NCBI GenBank assembly: GCA_023430465.1
Contig: JAEZAM010000041.1
Coordinates: 1 to 10,139, forward strand
Length of the DNA stretch: 10,139 nt
Source: Bacteroidota bacterium
GTDB lineage: Bacteria; Bacteroidota; Bacteroidia; Chitinophagales; Chitinophagaceae
Direction of reading: 5' to 3'
Position numbers and translations under genes: made by a program. Shown in pieces: positions 1-6,819 of the stretch (its first letter is position 1; every line of letters begins with the position of its first letter). The notes under the pieces are model-generated. The model ran no database searches. It was not told the origin of the DNA and saw nothing but the letters and a program-made list of their open reading frames with translations.

Positions 1-65
1 CTGGGTGCTGGGTACTGGATGCTGGATGACTGGATGGCTGGATGCTGGATGGGCTGGATAGCTGG
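1..65. repeat. Heptanucleotide tandem array (CTGGATG)n
   Basis: Eight complete copies of a 7-bp unit, CTGGATG or the variants CTGGGTG, CTGGGTA and CTGGATA, plus a partial CTGG at 62-65. Units begin at 1, 8, 15, 22, 30, 38, 45 and 54. One or two extra bases (A, G, GG) separate some copies, so the array is not in a fixed frame. It may continue beyond the left edge. It lies in the spacer upstream of the rhomboid gene and shows no coding signal. It is a minisatellite-like intergenic repeat of unknown role. Confidence 0.85.
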
Positions 66-86
66 CCGGGTTGGTTTTATTTTCAT

Positions 87-112
87 TTGAAAAAACGGTT
101 AGTGTAATTTTA
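87..112 (+). promoter_or_regulatory. Weak candidate promoter for the rhomboid gene
   Basis: TAATTTTA at 105-112 matches five of six fixed positions of the Bacteroidota -7 box TAnnTTTG. A TTG at 87-89 lies upstream, but the 15-base spacer is shorter than the usual 18-20 or so. The region between the repeat array and the gene is AT-rich. This is pattern matching only. Confidence 0.25.
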
Positions 113-130
113 CAGGAGTAATTGTGCGAT

Positions 131-1063
131 ATGGGTTATTACGAACAACAATACAGAAATAAGCTTTCCCTGGCCTCTGCGAATCATGCTTTGATAACGC
201 TGGTAGCCATTAATCTTATTTTATTTGTGGTCCTGGCATTCATGCAGGCGATCTTTTACCTGCGCTTCCAGGGGGGAGGTGAAGCCGTTGCGCGCTTCAA
301 TGATACCATCCTGGAGTGGTTTGCATTGCCGGCGGATACGTCAAAATTGTTATCCAAACCCTGGACGGTGTTCACGCATATGTTTGTCCATATCGGCGTT
401 TGGCATGTACTCGGTAATATGCTCTGGCTCTGGTTTTTCGGATATATCCTGCAGGATCTTACCGGCAACCGCAAGTTGGTCCCGATATATATCTACGGCG
501 GCCTGTTTGGCGCACTGGCCTTCCTTATAAGTTTTAACCTGTTCCCCGGACTGAAAGACAGTCTGCCGGTGGCGACGGCGATCGGTGCTTCTGCTGCGGT
601 CATGGCCATCGCTGCTGCGGTCACTACGATTGCTCCCGGGTACAGGGTGTTGCCCCTCCTCAACGGAGGAATTCCGATCTGGATCATCACAGCGATCTAC
701 CTGCTGATCGACCTCGCCACAATCTCAAAAAGCAATCCCGGTGGTCATATAGCCCACCTGGCCGGGGCACTCGCGGGGTTTCTCTTTATTTATTTTCATA
801 AGTCCGGTATTGATCTCGGCAGATGGATGAATTCGTTTTACGACTGGTTCACCAATTTATTCAACCCAGCAAAGCCGAAAAAGGGCAAGGAGATCCGGCA
901 GCAATTGTTTTACAAACCTGGCCCGAAGCCGTTCACAAAAACGCCTAATATCACGGCGCAACGGATCGACGAGATCCTGGACAAGATCAATACAGATGGT
1001 TACAACTCACTAACCAACGAGGAAAAGGAGTTGTTAAAAAGAGCGAGTAAAGAGGATATTTAG
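131..1063 (+). CDS. Rhomboid family intramembrane serine protease
   Basis: Predicted to cleave transmembrane substrates within the lipid bilayer of the inner membrane; the substrate is unknown. With ATG 131 as start it has 310 residues. A hydrophobic segment at about 20-45 is followed by a region matching GlpG TM2: His92-VLG-Asn96, then MLWLWFFG, which gives the oxyanion residues. GASAAV carries the nucleophile Ser154. AHLAGALAG in the last membrane segment carries His209, completing the Ser-His dyad. The cytosolic tail (about 240-310) is basic and ends in a small helical domain (GYNSLTNEEKELLKRAS) that I recall as DUF6576, common on Bacteroidota rhomboids. ATG 131 is preferred to the in-frame TTG at 122, because AGGAG at 114-118 is only 3 bases from that TTG but 12 from the ATG. 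Family call is secure; substrate and physiological role are not. Confidence 0.93.
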   Translation: MGYYEQQYRNKLSLASANHALITLVAINLILFVVLAFMQAIFYLRFQGGGEAVARFNDTILEWFALPADTSKLLSKPWTVFTHMFVHIGVWHVLGNMLWLWFFGYILQDLTGNRKLVPIYIYGGLFGALAFLISFNLFPGLKDSLPVATAIGASAAVMAIAAAVTTIAPGYRVLPLLNGGIPIWIITAIYLLIDLATISKSNPGGHIAHLAGALAGFLFIYFHKSGIDLGRWMNSFYDWFTNLFNPAKPKKGKEIRQQLFYKPGPKPFTKTPNITAQRIDEILDKINTDGYNSLTNEEKELLKRASKEDI

Positions 1064-1110
1064 CCCTCTCCTGCACAACAAATCCCGGTAGCTGTTATTG
1101 CGTGTTTTTA

Positions 1111-1118
1111 TTAATTTG
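1111..1118 (+). promoter_or_regulatory. Candidate -7 box next to the start codon
   Basis: TTAATTTG matches TAnnTTTG at five of six fixed positions and ends only 5 bases before ATG 1124. Transcription would then start at or very near the start codon and give a leaderless message. I see no clear TTG at the expected upstream distance, so confidence is low. Confidence 0.3.
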
Positions 1119-1123
1119 CAGCA

Positions 1124-2242
1124 ATGACCAGCCGGATCAGATTATTTACCAAGCGGTTCTTCATCTTCCTCAATGTGGTGGTGGTTATTTTTTTCCTGCT
1201 GTCCTGCCTCTCACCCTATCTTGATCCGCAACAGTGGTGGTTCATTTCGTTTCTTGGACTGGGTTTTCCCTTTCTGCTGGCAGCCGTTCTCATTTTCATG
1301 ATCTGGTGGCTGTTTGTAAAGCGGCGACTGGCCCTCATTTCCTTTATCGCACTGGTATTGGGCTGGCAAAGCATCAATGTGTTTATTGCATTTCATTTTT
1401 CTGATACATTTACACAGACCAAGAACCCGGCACACCTGCGCGTCGCTACCTGGAATGTGGCGAGGTTTATAGAGATGAAGCGAAACAGCAATGCAGGAAG
1501 CCGCACAAGACTACGGATGATGGAGCAGATACAGGCCGTAAATGCCGACATACTTTGTCTCCAGGAATTCTTTCACTCCGGTGCACCTGACTGGTATCCG
1601 AACCTCACGTACATCAGCCGGAATTTCAAGTATCCTTATTTCTATTTCTCCCATGACAATGATGGGGATAACCATTTCACGGGGAGTGTAATATTTTCAA
1701 AGTTTCCCATCATCGACAGTGGGCTGATCCGGTATCCGCGACCAACGCTGGCGGAGTCATTGATGCATGCAGATATAAAATACAGGGACGATACCATCCG
1801 GGTCTACACCACGCATTTACAATCGCTGCAATTCAAACCCAGCGACTATGAAAAAATCGATCATATCAAAGGCGGTGAAGACGGGATCGTTGACAACTCC
1901 AAAACGATTTTTTCCAAACTACGCACCGGGGTCTACTATCGGAAAATCCAGACAGACATCATCCAGCAGGTGCTTGGAGACAGCCCTTATCCCAAACTGT
2001 TTTGCGCCGACCTGAACGATGTGCCGAATTCTTATACCTATTTCAGTGTGCGTGATGACATGCAGGACGCATTCCTGAAAAAGGGAACGGGCATCGGACG
2101 GACATTCTCCGCGCTCTCTCCCACGTTGCGCATCGATTATATATTCGCTGATGACCGGTTCCGGATCCATAGCTTCAAGCGCATCGTTAAAGGGTACTCG
2201 GACCATTACATGCTGGTGTCGGACATCGAATTCCTGAAGTAA
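1124..2242 (+). CDS. Membrane-anchored endonuclease/exonuclease/phosphatase family protein
   Basis: This 372-residue protein has three hydrophobic segments (about 11-30, 38-63 and 68-91), so it is probably fixed in the inner membrane. An EEP (DNase I/exonuclease III-like) domain follows from about 105. The metal and catalytic motifs are all present: ATWNVARF with Asn111, LCLQEF with Glu148, YTTHLQS with His231, CADLNDV with Asp296 and Asn298, RIDYIF with Asp338, and SDHYMLVSD with Asp360-His361. The fold cleaves phosphodiester bonds in nucleic acids, phospholipids or inositol phosphates, and the sequence does not say which. It starts 60 bases after the rhomboid stop on the same strand, and a separate promoter is possible. 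No Shine-Dalgarno sequence is visible. Intact catalytic residues argue for an active enzyme; the substrate is unknown. Confidence 0.9.
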   Translation: MTSRIRLFTKRFFIFLNVVVVIFFLLSCLSPYLDPQQWWFISFLGLGFPFLLAAVLIFMIWWLFVKRRLALISFIALVLGWQSINVFIAFHFSDTFTQTKNPAHLRVATWNVARFIEMKRNSNAGSRTRLRMMEQIQAVNADILCLQEFFHSGAPDWYPNLTYISRNFKYPYFYFSHDNDGDNHFTGSVIFSKFPIIDSGLIRYPRPTLAESLMHADIKYRDDTIRVYTTHLQSLQFKPSDYEKIDHIKGGEDGIVDNSKTIFSKLRTGVYYRKIQTDIIQQVLGDSPYPKLFCADLNDVPNSYTYFSVRDDMQDAFLKKGTGIGRTFSALSPTLRIDYIFADDRFRIHSFKRIVKGYSDHYMLVSDIEFLK

Positions 2243-2269
2243 ATTGTTCCCACTCGCGGGCAGAAGTGT

Positions 2270-2277
2270 TATTTTTG
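2270..2277 (+). promoter_or_regulatory. Candidate -7 box of the cysS promoter
   Basis: TATTTTTG is a perfect match to the Bacteroidota -7 consensus TAnnTTTG and lies in the 64-base gap before cysS. The nearest upstream TTG is at 2244-2246, giving a 23-base spacer, which is longer than ideal. The predicted message would start near 2283, with a leader of roughly 25 bases. Confidence 0.45.
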
Positions 2278-2306
2278 CCGCCATTTCCAGGGCCAAAGCA
2301 TTATCC

Positions 2307-3800
2307 ATGTCGGAATTAAAAGTTTACAATTCATATAGCAGGCAAAAAGAAGTTTTTACGCCCATCACTCCGGGTCATGTGGGAATGTATGTATGCGGAC
2401 CTACCGTAAGTGGCGAAAGCCATCTGGGTCATGCGCGGCCCTACATAACCTTTGACGTGATCTACCGGTATCTCGTGCACCTGGGGTACAAGGTGCGCTA
2501 TGTGCGTAATATCACGGACGCGGGGCATTTTGAGGAAGAGGGCAAAGAGGCGGAAGACAAGATCTCCAAAAAAGCTATTCTTGAAAAACTTGAACCCATG
2601 GAACTGGTGCATAAATACACCAACCTATTCCATTGGGCAATGGATCAGTTTAATACCATCCGCCCTACGATAGAGCCAACCGCTACCGGTCACATCGTGG
2701 AGCAAATTTCGATGATAAAAAAGATAATAAGTGAAGGCTATGCTTATGAAGTGAATGGATCCGTTTATTTCGATCTGAAGAAATATGCCGCTTCCCACGA
2801 TTACGGAAAACTAAGTGGCCGTGTGATGGATGACCTGCTGGAAACAACCAGGGACCTGGACGGACAGGATGAAAAACGCGACAAGGCTGATTTTGCGCTT
2901 TGGAAAAGTGCGGCTCCCGAACATATCATGCGTTGGGAAAGCCCCTGGGGCGTAGGTTTCCCGGGCTGGCACATCGAGTGCTCGGCAATGGCAACAAAAT
3001 ATCTTGGTGAAACATTCGACATACACGGCGGCGGAATGGATCTGCAGTTTCCCCACCATGAAAGCGAGATCGCGCAAAGCACGATCTGCAATCATGCCGC
3101 GCCGGTTCGATACTGGTTGCACAACAATATGATCACCATCGATGGTAAAAAGATGGGCAAAAGCTACGGCAACCAGGTAACCCTGACCGAGATGTTCAGT
3201 GGGGAGAGCAAGGTGCTCGAGAAAGCCTATCACCCGATGACCATCCGTTTTTTTATCCTTCAAACTCACTATCGCAGCACGCTAGACTTCAGCAATGAAG
3301 CACTGCAGGCATCAGAGAAAGGATTGAAAAGGCTTTGGGAAGGCTATGATAAGCTAAAAGCGCTGGCGTATGAAGCTAACCCTGCCGCGTTCAACCAGGA
3401 ACTGGACGGACATGTCCGCAGACTGGTGGATGAGTTTGATGATTTCATGAATGATGATTTCAGTACTGCTAAAGTGCTGGCCAATATGTTCGAGCTGGTG
3501 CATACCATCAACTCGGTAAAAGACCAAACCATCGCATCCGCAGCATTATCCGAAGAAACCTTCAAGAGATTGAAAGGGCAATTTACGGAGTACATGGACA
3601 ACATCCTTGGATTAAAGCAGGTGACAGAAGCCGATAATGCGAAACTGCAGGGGTTGATGGCGCTGATCATCGAGATCAGGAAAGAGGCCCGGGCAAGAAA
3701 AGACTTTGCCACCTCCGATAAGATCAGGAATCAACTGGCAGAGCTCGGCATATCATTGAAAGATGAGAAAGGCGGTGAAATGAGCTTCGTGGTCAACTGA
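2307..3800 (+). CDS. cysS: Cysteinyl-tRNA synthetase
   Basis: Class I synthetase that activates cysteine with ATP and loads it onto tRNA-Cys in the cytoplasm; normally essential. With ATG 2307 as start it has 497 residues, a normal length. Visible signatures: CGPTV with zinc ligand Cys30; the HIGH motif as HLGH at 39-42; WHIECSAM with Cys225; PHHESE with His250 and Glu254, spaced like the zinc ligands of the E. coli enzyme; and the KMSKS loop as KMGKS at 282-286. The DALR-type tRNA-binding region follows at about 360-435, and the C-terminal tail includes ARKDFATSDKIRNQL. An in-frame TTG at 2244 would add 21 residues but overlaps the candidate promoter, and the family starts close to MSELKVYNS. 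No Shine-Dalgarno sequence is visible. It converges on the oxidoreductase gene with 6 bases between stops. Confidence 0.98.
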   Translation: MSELKVYNSYSRQKEVFTPITPGHVGMYVCGPTVSGESHLGHARPYITFDVIYRYLVHLGYKVRYVRNITDAGHFEEEGKEAEDKISKKAILEKLEPMELVHKYTNLFHWAMDQFNTIRPTIEPTATGHIVEQISMIKKIISEGYAYEVNGSVYFDLKKYAASHDYGKLSGRVMDDLLETTRDLDGQDEKRDKADFALWKSAAPEHIMRWESPWGVGFPGWHIECSAMATKYLGETFDIHGGGMDLQFPHHESEIAQSTICNHAAPVRYWLHNNMITIDGKKMGKSYGNQVTLTEMFSGESKVLEKAYHPMTIRFFILQTHYRSTLDFSNEALQASEKGLKRLWEGYDKLKALAYEANPAAFNQELDGHVRRLVDEFDDFMNDDFSTAKVLANMFELVHTINSVKDQTIASAALSEETFKRLKGQFTEYMDNILGLKQVTEADNAKLQGLMALIIEIRKEARARKDFATSDKIRNQLAELGISLKDEKGGEMSFVVN

Positions 3801-3806
3801 TCAGCT

Positions 3807-5141
3807 TTATGATATCTTAGGCAGCTTGTAACCGTTATGGTACTGCTTTCCGAGGTATTTCCCATTGACTGCCTCGTCGGTGAATTTGCCGACCTTATTG
3901 TTCCAGGTTAATTTTTTACCACTGCGATACGCGATGTTGCCCATCTGGGCTACATTGGCAACATGAGCAGCCGCCTGGATGTCACAATGAAGCATACCCG
4001 GGTTGTTGGTGCGAATGGCTTCTATAAAATTTATCCAGTGTTTTTCCAGCCCATTGTCCGAAGCTTTTGCAAGGGGTTTGCTGACTTTTGAGCTGCTTTG
4101 CTTTTCTTCGATGACTTCCCAGCCCTGGCGATCCAGTATCAGCGTGCCGTTGTTGCCGATGAATGCAATCCCGTGCAGGCGGCCATACGAACCATTATCG
4201 ATGCCCATGGCGGAATCCCAAACCATGTTGAATCCATCAAACTCATACAGAGTGGTCAGGGTATCCGGTGTTTCTTCATAAAGCTCAGGGTATGCAAACC
4301 GTCCTCCCAGCGCCGCTATGGTTTTTGGGGTGGATGCCTTCATTCCCATCAGCGCATAATCAAGCAGGTGTACACCCCAGTCTGTCATCAGCCCGCCGGC
4401 ATAATCCCAGAACCAGCGAAAGTGAAAATGAAAACGACTGGCATTGAATGGACGGATGGGTGCAGGGCCAAGCCAGGTTTTATAATCGACACCGGGAGGC
4501 GGTGCCGAATCTTTTACCACAGGTTGTGGACGCATCCACCCCTGGTAGCACCATACTTTCACTGTGCGGATCATGCCTAACTGGCCGGTGTGGACAAAGT
4601 TGACTGCATCTCGGAAATGCTGCTGGCTGCGTTGCCATTGGCCGGCCTGGACAAGTTTACCATACCGCTTTTGGGCGGCAACCATCGTATTGCATTCAAT
4701 GATCGAATTACCTGCAGGTTTTTCCACGTATACATGCTTGCCAGCCTCCAGCGAGTGAATTGTTTGAAGTGCATGCCAATGATCGGGCGTGCCGACAATG
4801 ATGATATCGATGTCCTTATCATCCAGGAAGGTGCGATAGTCGCCGGTTGTTTTGATCCGCGTCGGATCAATATTCAACCCTTTCAGTTCGGCAAGGCGGC
4901 TGTCCAGTACCGATTTATCGATATCACAAAGACCGACAAGGCTTACGCCGGGCACCTTTATCGCGTTCAGCACATTGGCCCATCCCATACCTTTTATGCC
5001 TACGGCGGCAACGTTGAGTTTGTCCGCTGGTGAAAACCTCGAGTTGAATAGGGCGAAGGTTTCATTGGACAACCCGTGGAGAAGTTGGGTGCCCGCAAGA
5101 ATGGTGGCAGAATTGCGGAGAAAATGACGGCGAGAGGACAT
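3807..5141 (-). CDS. Tat-exported Gfo/Idh/MocA family oxidoreductase
   Basis: Predicted NAD(P)-dependent oxidoreductase of 444 residues, probably acting on a sugar or cyclitol outside the cytoplasm. The N-terminus SSRRHFLRNS (Arg4-Arg5) followed by a short hydrophobic stretch is a twin-arginine signal, which suits a protein exported folded with its cofactor. The Rossmann motif VGIKGMG (Gly48, Gly51, Gly53) follows at about 43-55. EKPAGNS (Glu140-Lys141-Pro142) is the family's EKP cofactor and active-site motif. DWGVHLLD (254-261) carries the conserved active-site His258. The C-terminal half, with FHFHFRWFWDYAGG, resembles the secreted members abundant in Bacteroidota and Planctomycetes. I do not see what would support calling it a GH109 glycosidase. 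The start has an A-rich upstream stretch and no Shine-Dalgarno sequence. It stands alone on its strand, so context gives no substrate. Confidence 0.92.
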   Translation of the reverse strand: MSSRRHFLRNSATILAGTQLLHGLSNETFALFNSRFSPADKLNVAAVGIKGMGWANVLNAIKVPGVSLVGLCDIDKSVLDSRLAELKGLNIDPTRIKTTGDYRTFLDDKDIDIIIVGTPDHWHALQTIHSLEAGKHVYVEKPAGNSIIECNTMVAAQKRYGKLVQAGQWQRSQQHFRDAVNFVHTGQLGMIRTVKVWCYQGWMRPQPVVKDSAPPPGVDYKTWLGPAPIRPFNASRFHFHFRWFWDYAGGLMTDWGVHLLDYALMGMKASTPKTIAALGGRFAYPELYEETPDTLTTLYEFDGFNMVWDSAMGIDNGSYGRLHGIAFIGNNGTLILDRQGWEVIEEKQSSSKVSKPLAKASDNGLEKHWINFIEAIRTNNPGMLHCDIQAAAHVANVAQMGNIAYRSGKKLTWNNKVGKFTDEAVNGKYLGKQYHNGYKLPKIS

Positions 5142-5199
5142 GGGGTTTTTTTAATGGCGAATAGGCTGTTTAAAGTTAATATTTCCACACATTCAGGAT

Positions 5200-5215
5200 G
5201 TCTAAACTTTTAGAC
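5200..5215. promoter_or_regulatory. 16-bp inverted repeat in the divergent spacer
   Basis: GTCTAAA-CT-TTTAGAC is a perfect 7-bp inverted repeat with a 2-bp centre. It lies between the divergent oxidoreductase and FAS1 genes, 59 bp upstream of the former's ATG and about 125 bp upstream of the latter's. A weak -7-like box for the oxidoreductase (TAACTTTA, minus strand, 5178-5171) lies just downstream of it, so it could be an operator near that gene's -33 region. A dyad this short can also occur by chance. The rest of the spacer 5142-5340 contains nothing I can identify as a gene. Confidence 0.3.
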
Positions 5216-5282
5216 GGGTCCTTTCCTTTGCCACTCACTCCGGTTTTGCTGACATTCACTACAGGATAATAACGGATCACTC

Positions 5283-5311
5283 TTGCGGGGGAGACGTTGG
5301 TGCTACGATTG
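5283..5311 (+). promoter_or_regulatory. Candidate promoter of the FAS1 lipoprotein gene
   Basis: TTG at 5283-5285, an 18-base spacer, then TACGATTG at 5304-5311, which matches TAnnTTTG at five of six fixed positions. The spacing equals that of the better promoter in front of the DNA glycosylase gene. The predicted leader before ATG 5341 is about 24 bases. Confidence 0.35.
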
Positions 5312-5340
5312 ATGTTGTAACAGTAAATAAAACACATCGT

Positions 5341-6294
5341 ATGCAATTCAGAAAATTCATCCCATCTGCACGTATCATTCTCCCAGGACTTTTGTCCCTG
5401 TTCCTTGTCTCCTGTGATAAGGATGATGATGATACTACCCCTACAGACACCACTATTACAGGCCTGGTAGTTGCGGACAATAATTTCAGCCTTCTTGAGC
5501 AGGCAGTTGTGAAAGCAGACCTGGCAGCCACGCTCCGCGGTGCTGGTCCGTTTACCGTATTCGCGCCTGATAATGCAGCCTTCACGGCAAGCGGTCTGGA
5601 CGGCACTGATATCAATGCCCTTTCCCAGGCAGATGCCAGCAAGATCCTCCTTTACCATGCCATTCCATCCGAGATCATGTCTGCTAATGTACCAAACGGA
5701 CCAAACGCAAAAGTAGTTACAGCAGGTGGTGATTCTGTGTTTGTAACAAAGAATGCATCAGGCGTATTCGTAAACGGCGTCAAAGTGACCCAGGCGGATA
5801 TCGATGCGAGCAATGGCGTTATCCATAAAATCGAAAAAGTACTGATGCCTGCTGCAGGTAATACAGTCGAGACAGCAGTGGCAGCCGGACTTGATAGTTT
5901 GGTCAAAGCTGTTACCCGCGCCACGACTGCACCAGGTGGTGATCCTTCACTGGCAGCAACGCTCGGTTCTGCACGTCTCACAGTATTCGCTCCAACCAAT
6001 GCTGCGTTCACTGCGCTCCTCAGTGCACTGAGCCTGAATAATATCAACGACATACCTGTAGCCACGCTGCTTGCCGTACTTCGGTACCACGTAGTCGCCG
6101 GACGTGCCTTCTCTTCTGATCTCGCCAACGGTCCTTTGGCGATGCTGGCGGGTGGCAACACTACTGTAAGCCTGACGGGCGGTGCAAAGATCACCGGCTC
6201 CGGCAACAGTGGAAATGCGTCCAACATCGTTGCGACCAATATTGTTACAAGGAACGGTGTTGTACACCTGATCGACCGCGTATTGCTTCCATAA
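5341..6294 (+). CDS. Fasciclin (FAS1) domain surface lipoprotein
   Basis: A 317-residue lipoprotein with two FAS1 domains and no catalytic motif; FAS1 domains generally serve adhesion or ligand binding. The N-terminal hydrophobic stretch ends in the lipobox LVSC, making Cys25 the lipidated residue. The mature protein starts CDKDDDD, close to the Cys-x-Lys-(Asp/Glu)2 signal that sends Bacteroidota lipoproteins to the outer face of the outer membrane. Domain 1 spans about 37-170, with H1 motif FTVFAPDNAAF (71-81), YH at 105-106, and H2-like NGVIHKIEKVLMP. Domain 2 spans about 174-317, with LTVFAPTNAAF (213-223), YH at 249-250, and NGVVHLIDRVLLP at the very C-terminus. The two domains probably arose by duplication. 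It lies directly upstream of a LytS/LytTR pair. The ligand is unknown. Confidence 0.95.
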   Translation: MQFRKFIPSARIILPGLLSLFLVSCDKDDDDTTPTDTTITGLVVADNNFSLLEQAVVKADLAATLRGAGPFTVFAPDNAAFTASGLDGTDINALSQADASKILLYHAIPSEIMSANVPNGPNAKVVTAGGDSVFVTKNASGVFVNGVKVTQADIDASNGVIHKIEKVLMPAAGNTVETAVAAGLDSLVKAVTRATTAPGGDPSLAATLGSARLTVFAPTNAAFTALLSALSLNNINDIPVATLLAVLRYHVVAGRAFSSDLANGPLAMLAGGNTTVSLTGGAKITGSGNSGNASNIVATNIVTRNGVVHLIDRVLLP

Positions 6295-6321
6295 TAGCTT
6301 TCGTTGTCTCCTGGAAAAGCC

Positions 6322-6351
6322 AATCAGTCCCGCCATCTGGCGGGACTGATT
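6322..6351. repeat. Perfect 30-bp palindrome between the FAS1 and kinase genes
   Basis: Left arm AATCAGTCCCGCCA, centre TC, right arm TGGCGGGACTGATT: 14 uninterrupted complementary pairs with a GC-rich core. It starts 28 bases after the FAS1 stop and ends 3 bases before the kinase ATG at 6355. As RNA it would form a very stable hairpin. No T run follows on the plus strand (next bases AAAATGG), so it is not a classic intrinsic terminator for FAS1. On the minus strand GGCTTTT follows. It may act as a terminator, as a block on kinase translation, or be a REP-like repeat. Confidence 0.85.
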
Positions 6352-6354
6352 AAA

Positions 6355-6819
6355 ATGGAAAGTATGTTCAACCACCGGTATCGATATCCATTTATACTTG
6401 TACTGGCGATTTATACGTTCGTCAATACGGTCCTCTGTGATGTCTACCACTATTTCCAGATCGATATTTCCTGGTATTATGCCCTGCTGACTATCTTCCT
6501 GGTCACGTTGCTGACCTGGGAAGGGAACAGGTTGCTGGAAGGATCTGTAAGGAAGAAGTTTCCGCCCACTGTTCATAAGATAAGATTTCTCGTGGTGTTC
6601 TTTATACTGGGAAACATAGTGGCTGGAATTTCTGCAGCCGCAGCCGTGTGGTTGGTAGGAAAGGTGATCCTGGGAAATGCGTGGGAAATAAATCTTAATC
6701 CATTTAAGCTTAACCTGATTTACGCCGGGCTTGTCAACCTTTTCTTCCACCTTTTGCATGCCATCTACTTTTTCTTCCAGGAATACCAGCGGCACTGGAG
6801 GGAAGTAGGGGAGAGTTGA
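6355..6819 (+). CDS. LytS-type histidine kinase, membrane sensor part (frame-broken)
   Basis: N-terminal 154 residues of a sensor kinase. Four hydrophobic segments at about 11-29, 40-54, 77-104 and 119-141 form an inner-membrane sensor with no sizeable extracellular domain, as in Bacteroidota kinases of the LytS/YehU type. The frame then stops after WREVGES, just before the kinase core that should follow TM4. The missing part resumes in another frame, overlapping by 4 bases (TTGA). Adding one G to the GGGG run at 6808-6811 would join them as EVGGELKRISAQAQ, which fits the usual linker. The gene is therefore probably one kinase broken by a 1-base indel or a sequencing error. The start is ATG 6355 or ATG 6364; both lie beside the preceding palindrome, and upstream TTG 6304 would read through it. 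A translationally coupled split protein is the alternative. Confidence 0.8.
   Translation: MESMFNHRYRYPFILVLAIYTFVNTVLCDVYHYFQIDISWYYALLTIFLVTLLTWEGNRLLEGSVRKKFPPTVHKIRFLVVFFILGNIVAGISAAAAVWLVGKVILGNAWEINLNPFKLNLIYAGLVNLFFHLLHAIYFFFQEYQRHWREVGES

Noticed and set aside
122..130. TTG start for the rhomboid gene three codons upstream of ATG 131
   Set aside because: The AGGAG at 114-118 would be only 3 bases from TTG. ATG 131 is a better codon with a more plausible 12-base spacing.
1064..1123. Intrinsic terminator after the rhomboid gene
   Set aside because: The stretch GTGTTTTTATTAA has a T run but no preceding hairpin of useful length.
2244..2306. N-terminal extension of cysS from TTG 2244
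   Set aside because: It would translate across a perfect -7 box, and the family begins just before the KVYNS stretch, so ATG 2307 fits.
4590..5033. Plus-strand frame opposite the oxidoreductase
   Set aside because: It is the complement of the Rossmann-fold coding region, with no motifs of its own.
3807..5141. GH109 glycosidase identity for the exported oxidoreductase
   Set aside because: Both groups can carry Tat signals and NAD folds, but nothing I can see separates this protein from general Gfo/Idh/MocA oxidoreductases, so the specific label is not supported.
5176..5658. Minus-strand frame of 160 codons overlapping the FAS1 gene start
   Set aside because: It is antisense to a clear signal peptide and FAS1 domain, has no recognisable family features, and has an unlikely composition (many Cys, Arg and Ile).
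6304..6354. Kinase start at TTG 6304
   Set aside because: It would encode residues through the perfect palindrome, and the family starts close to the first membrane segment, so ATG 6355 or 6364 is preferred.
5947..6795. Minus-strand frame of 282 codons opposite the FAS1 and kinase sensor genes
   Set aside because: It is long but antisense to two recognisable proteins, rich in Gln, Arg and Tyr, and without any domain signature.
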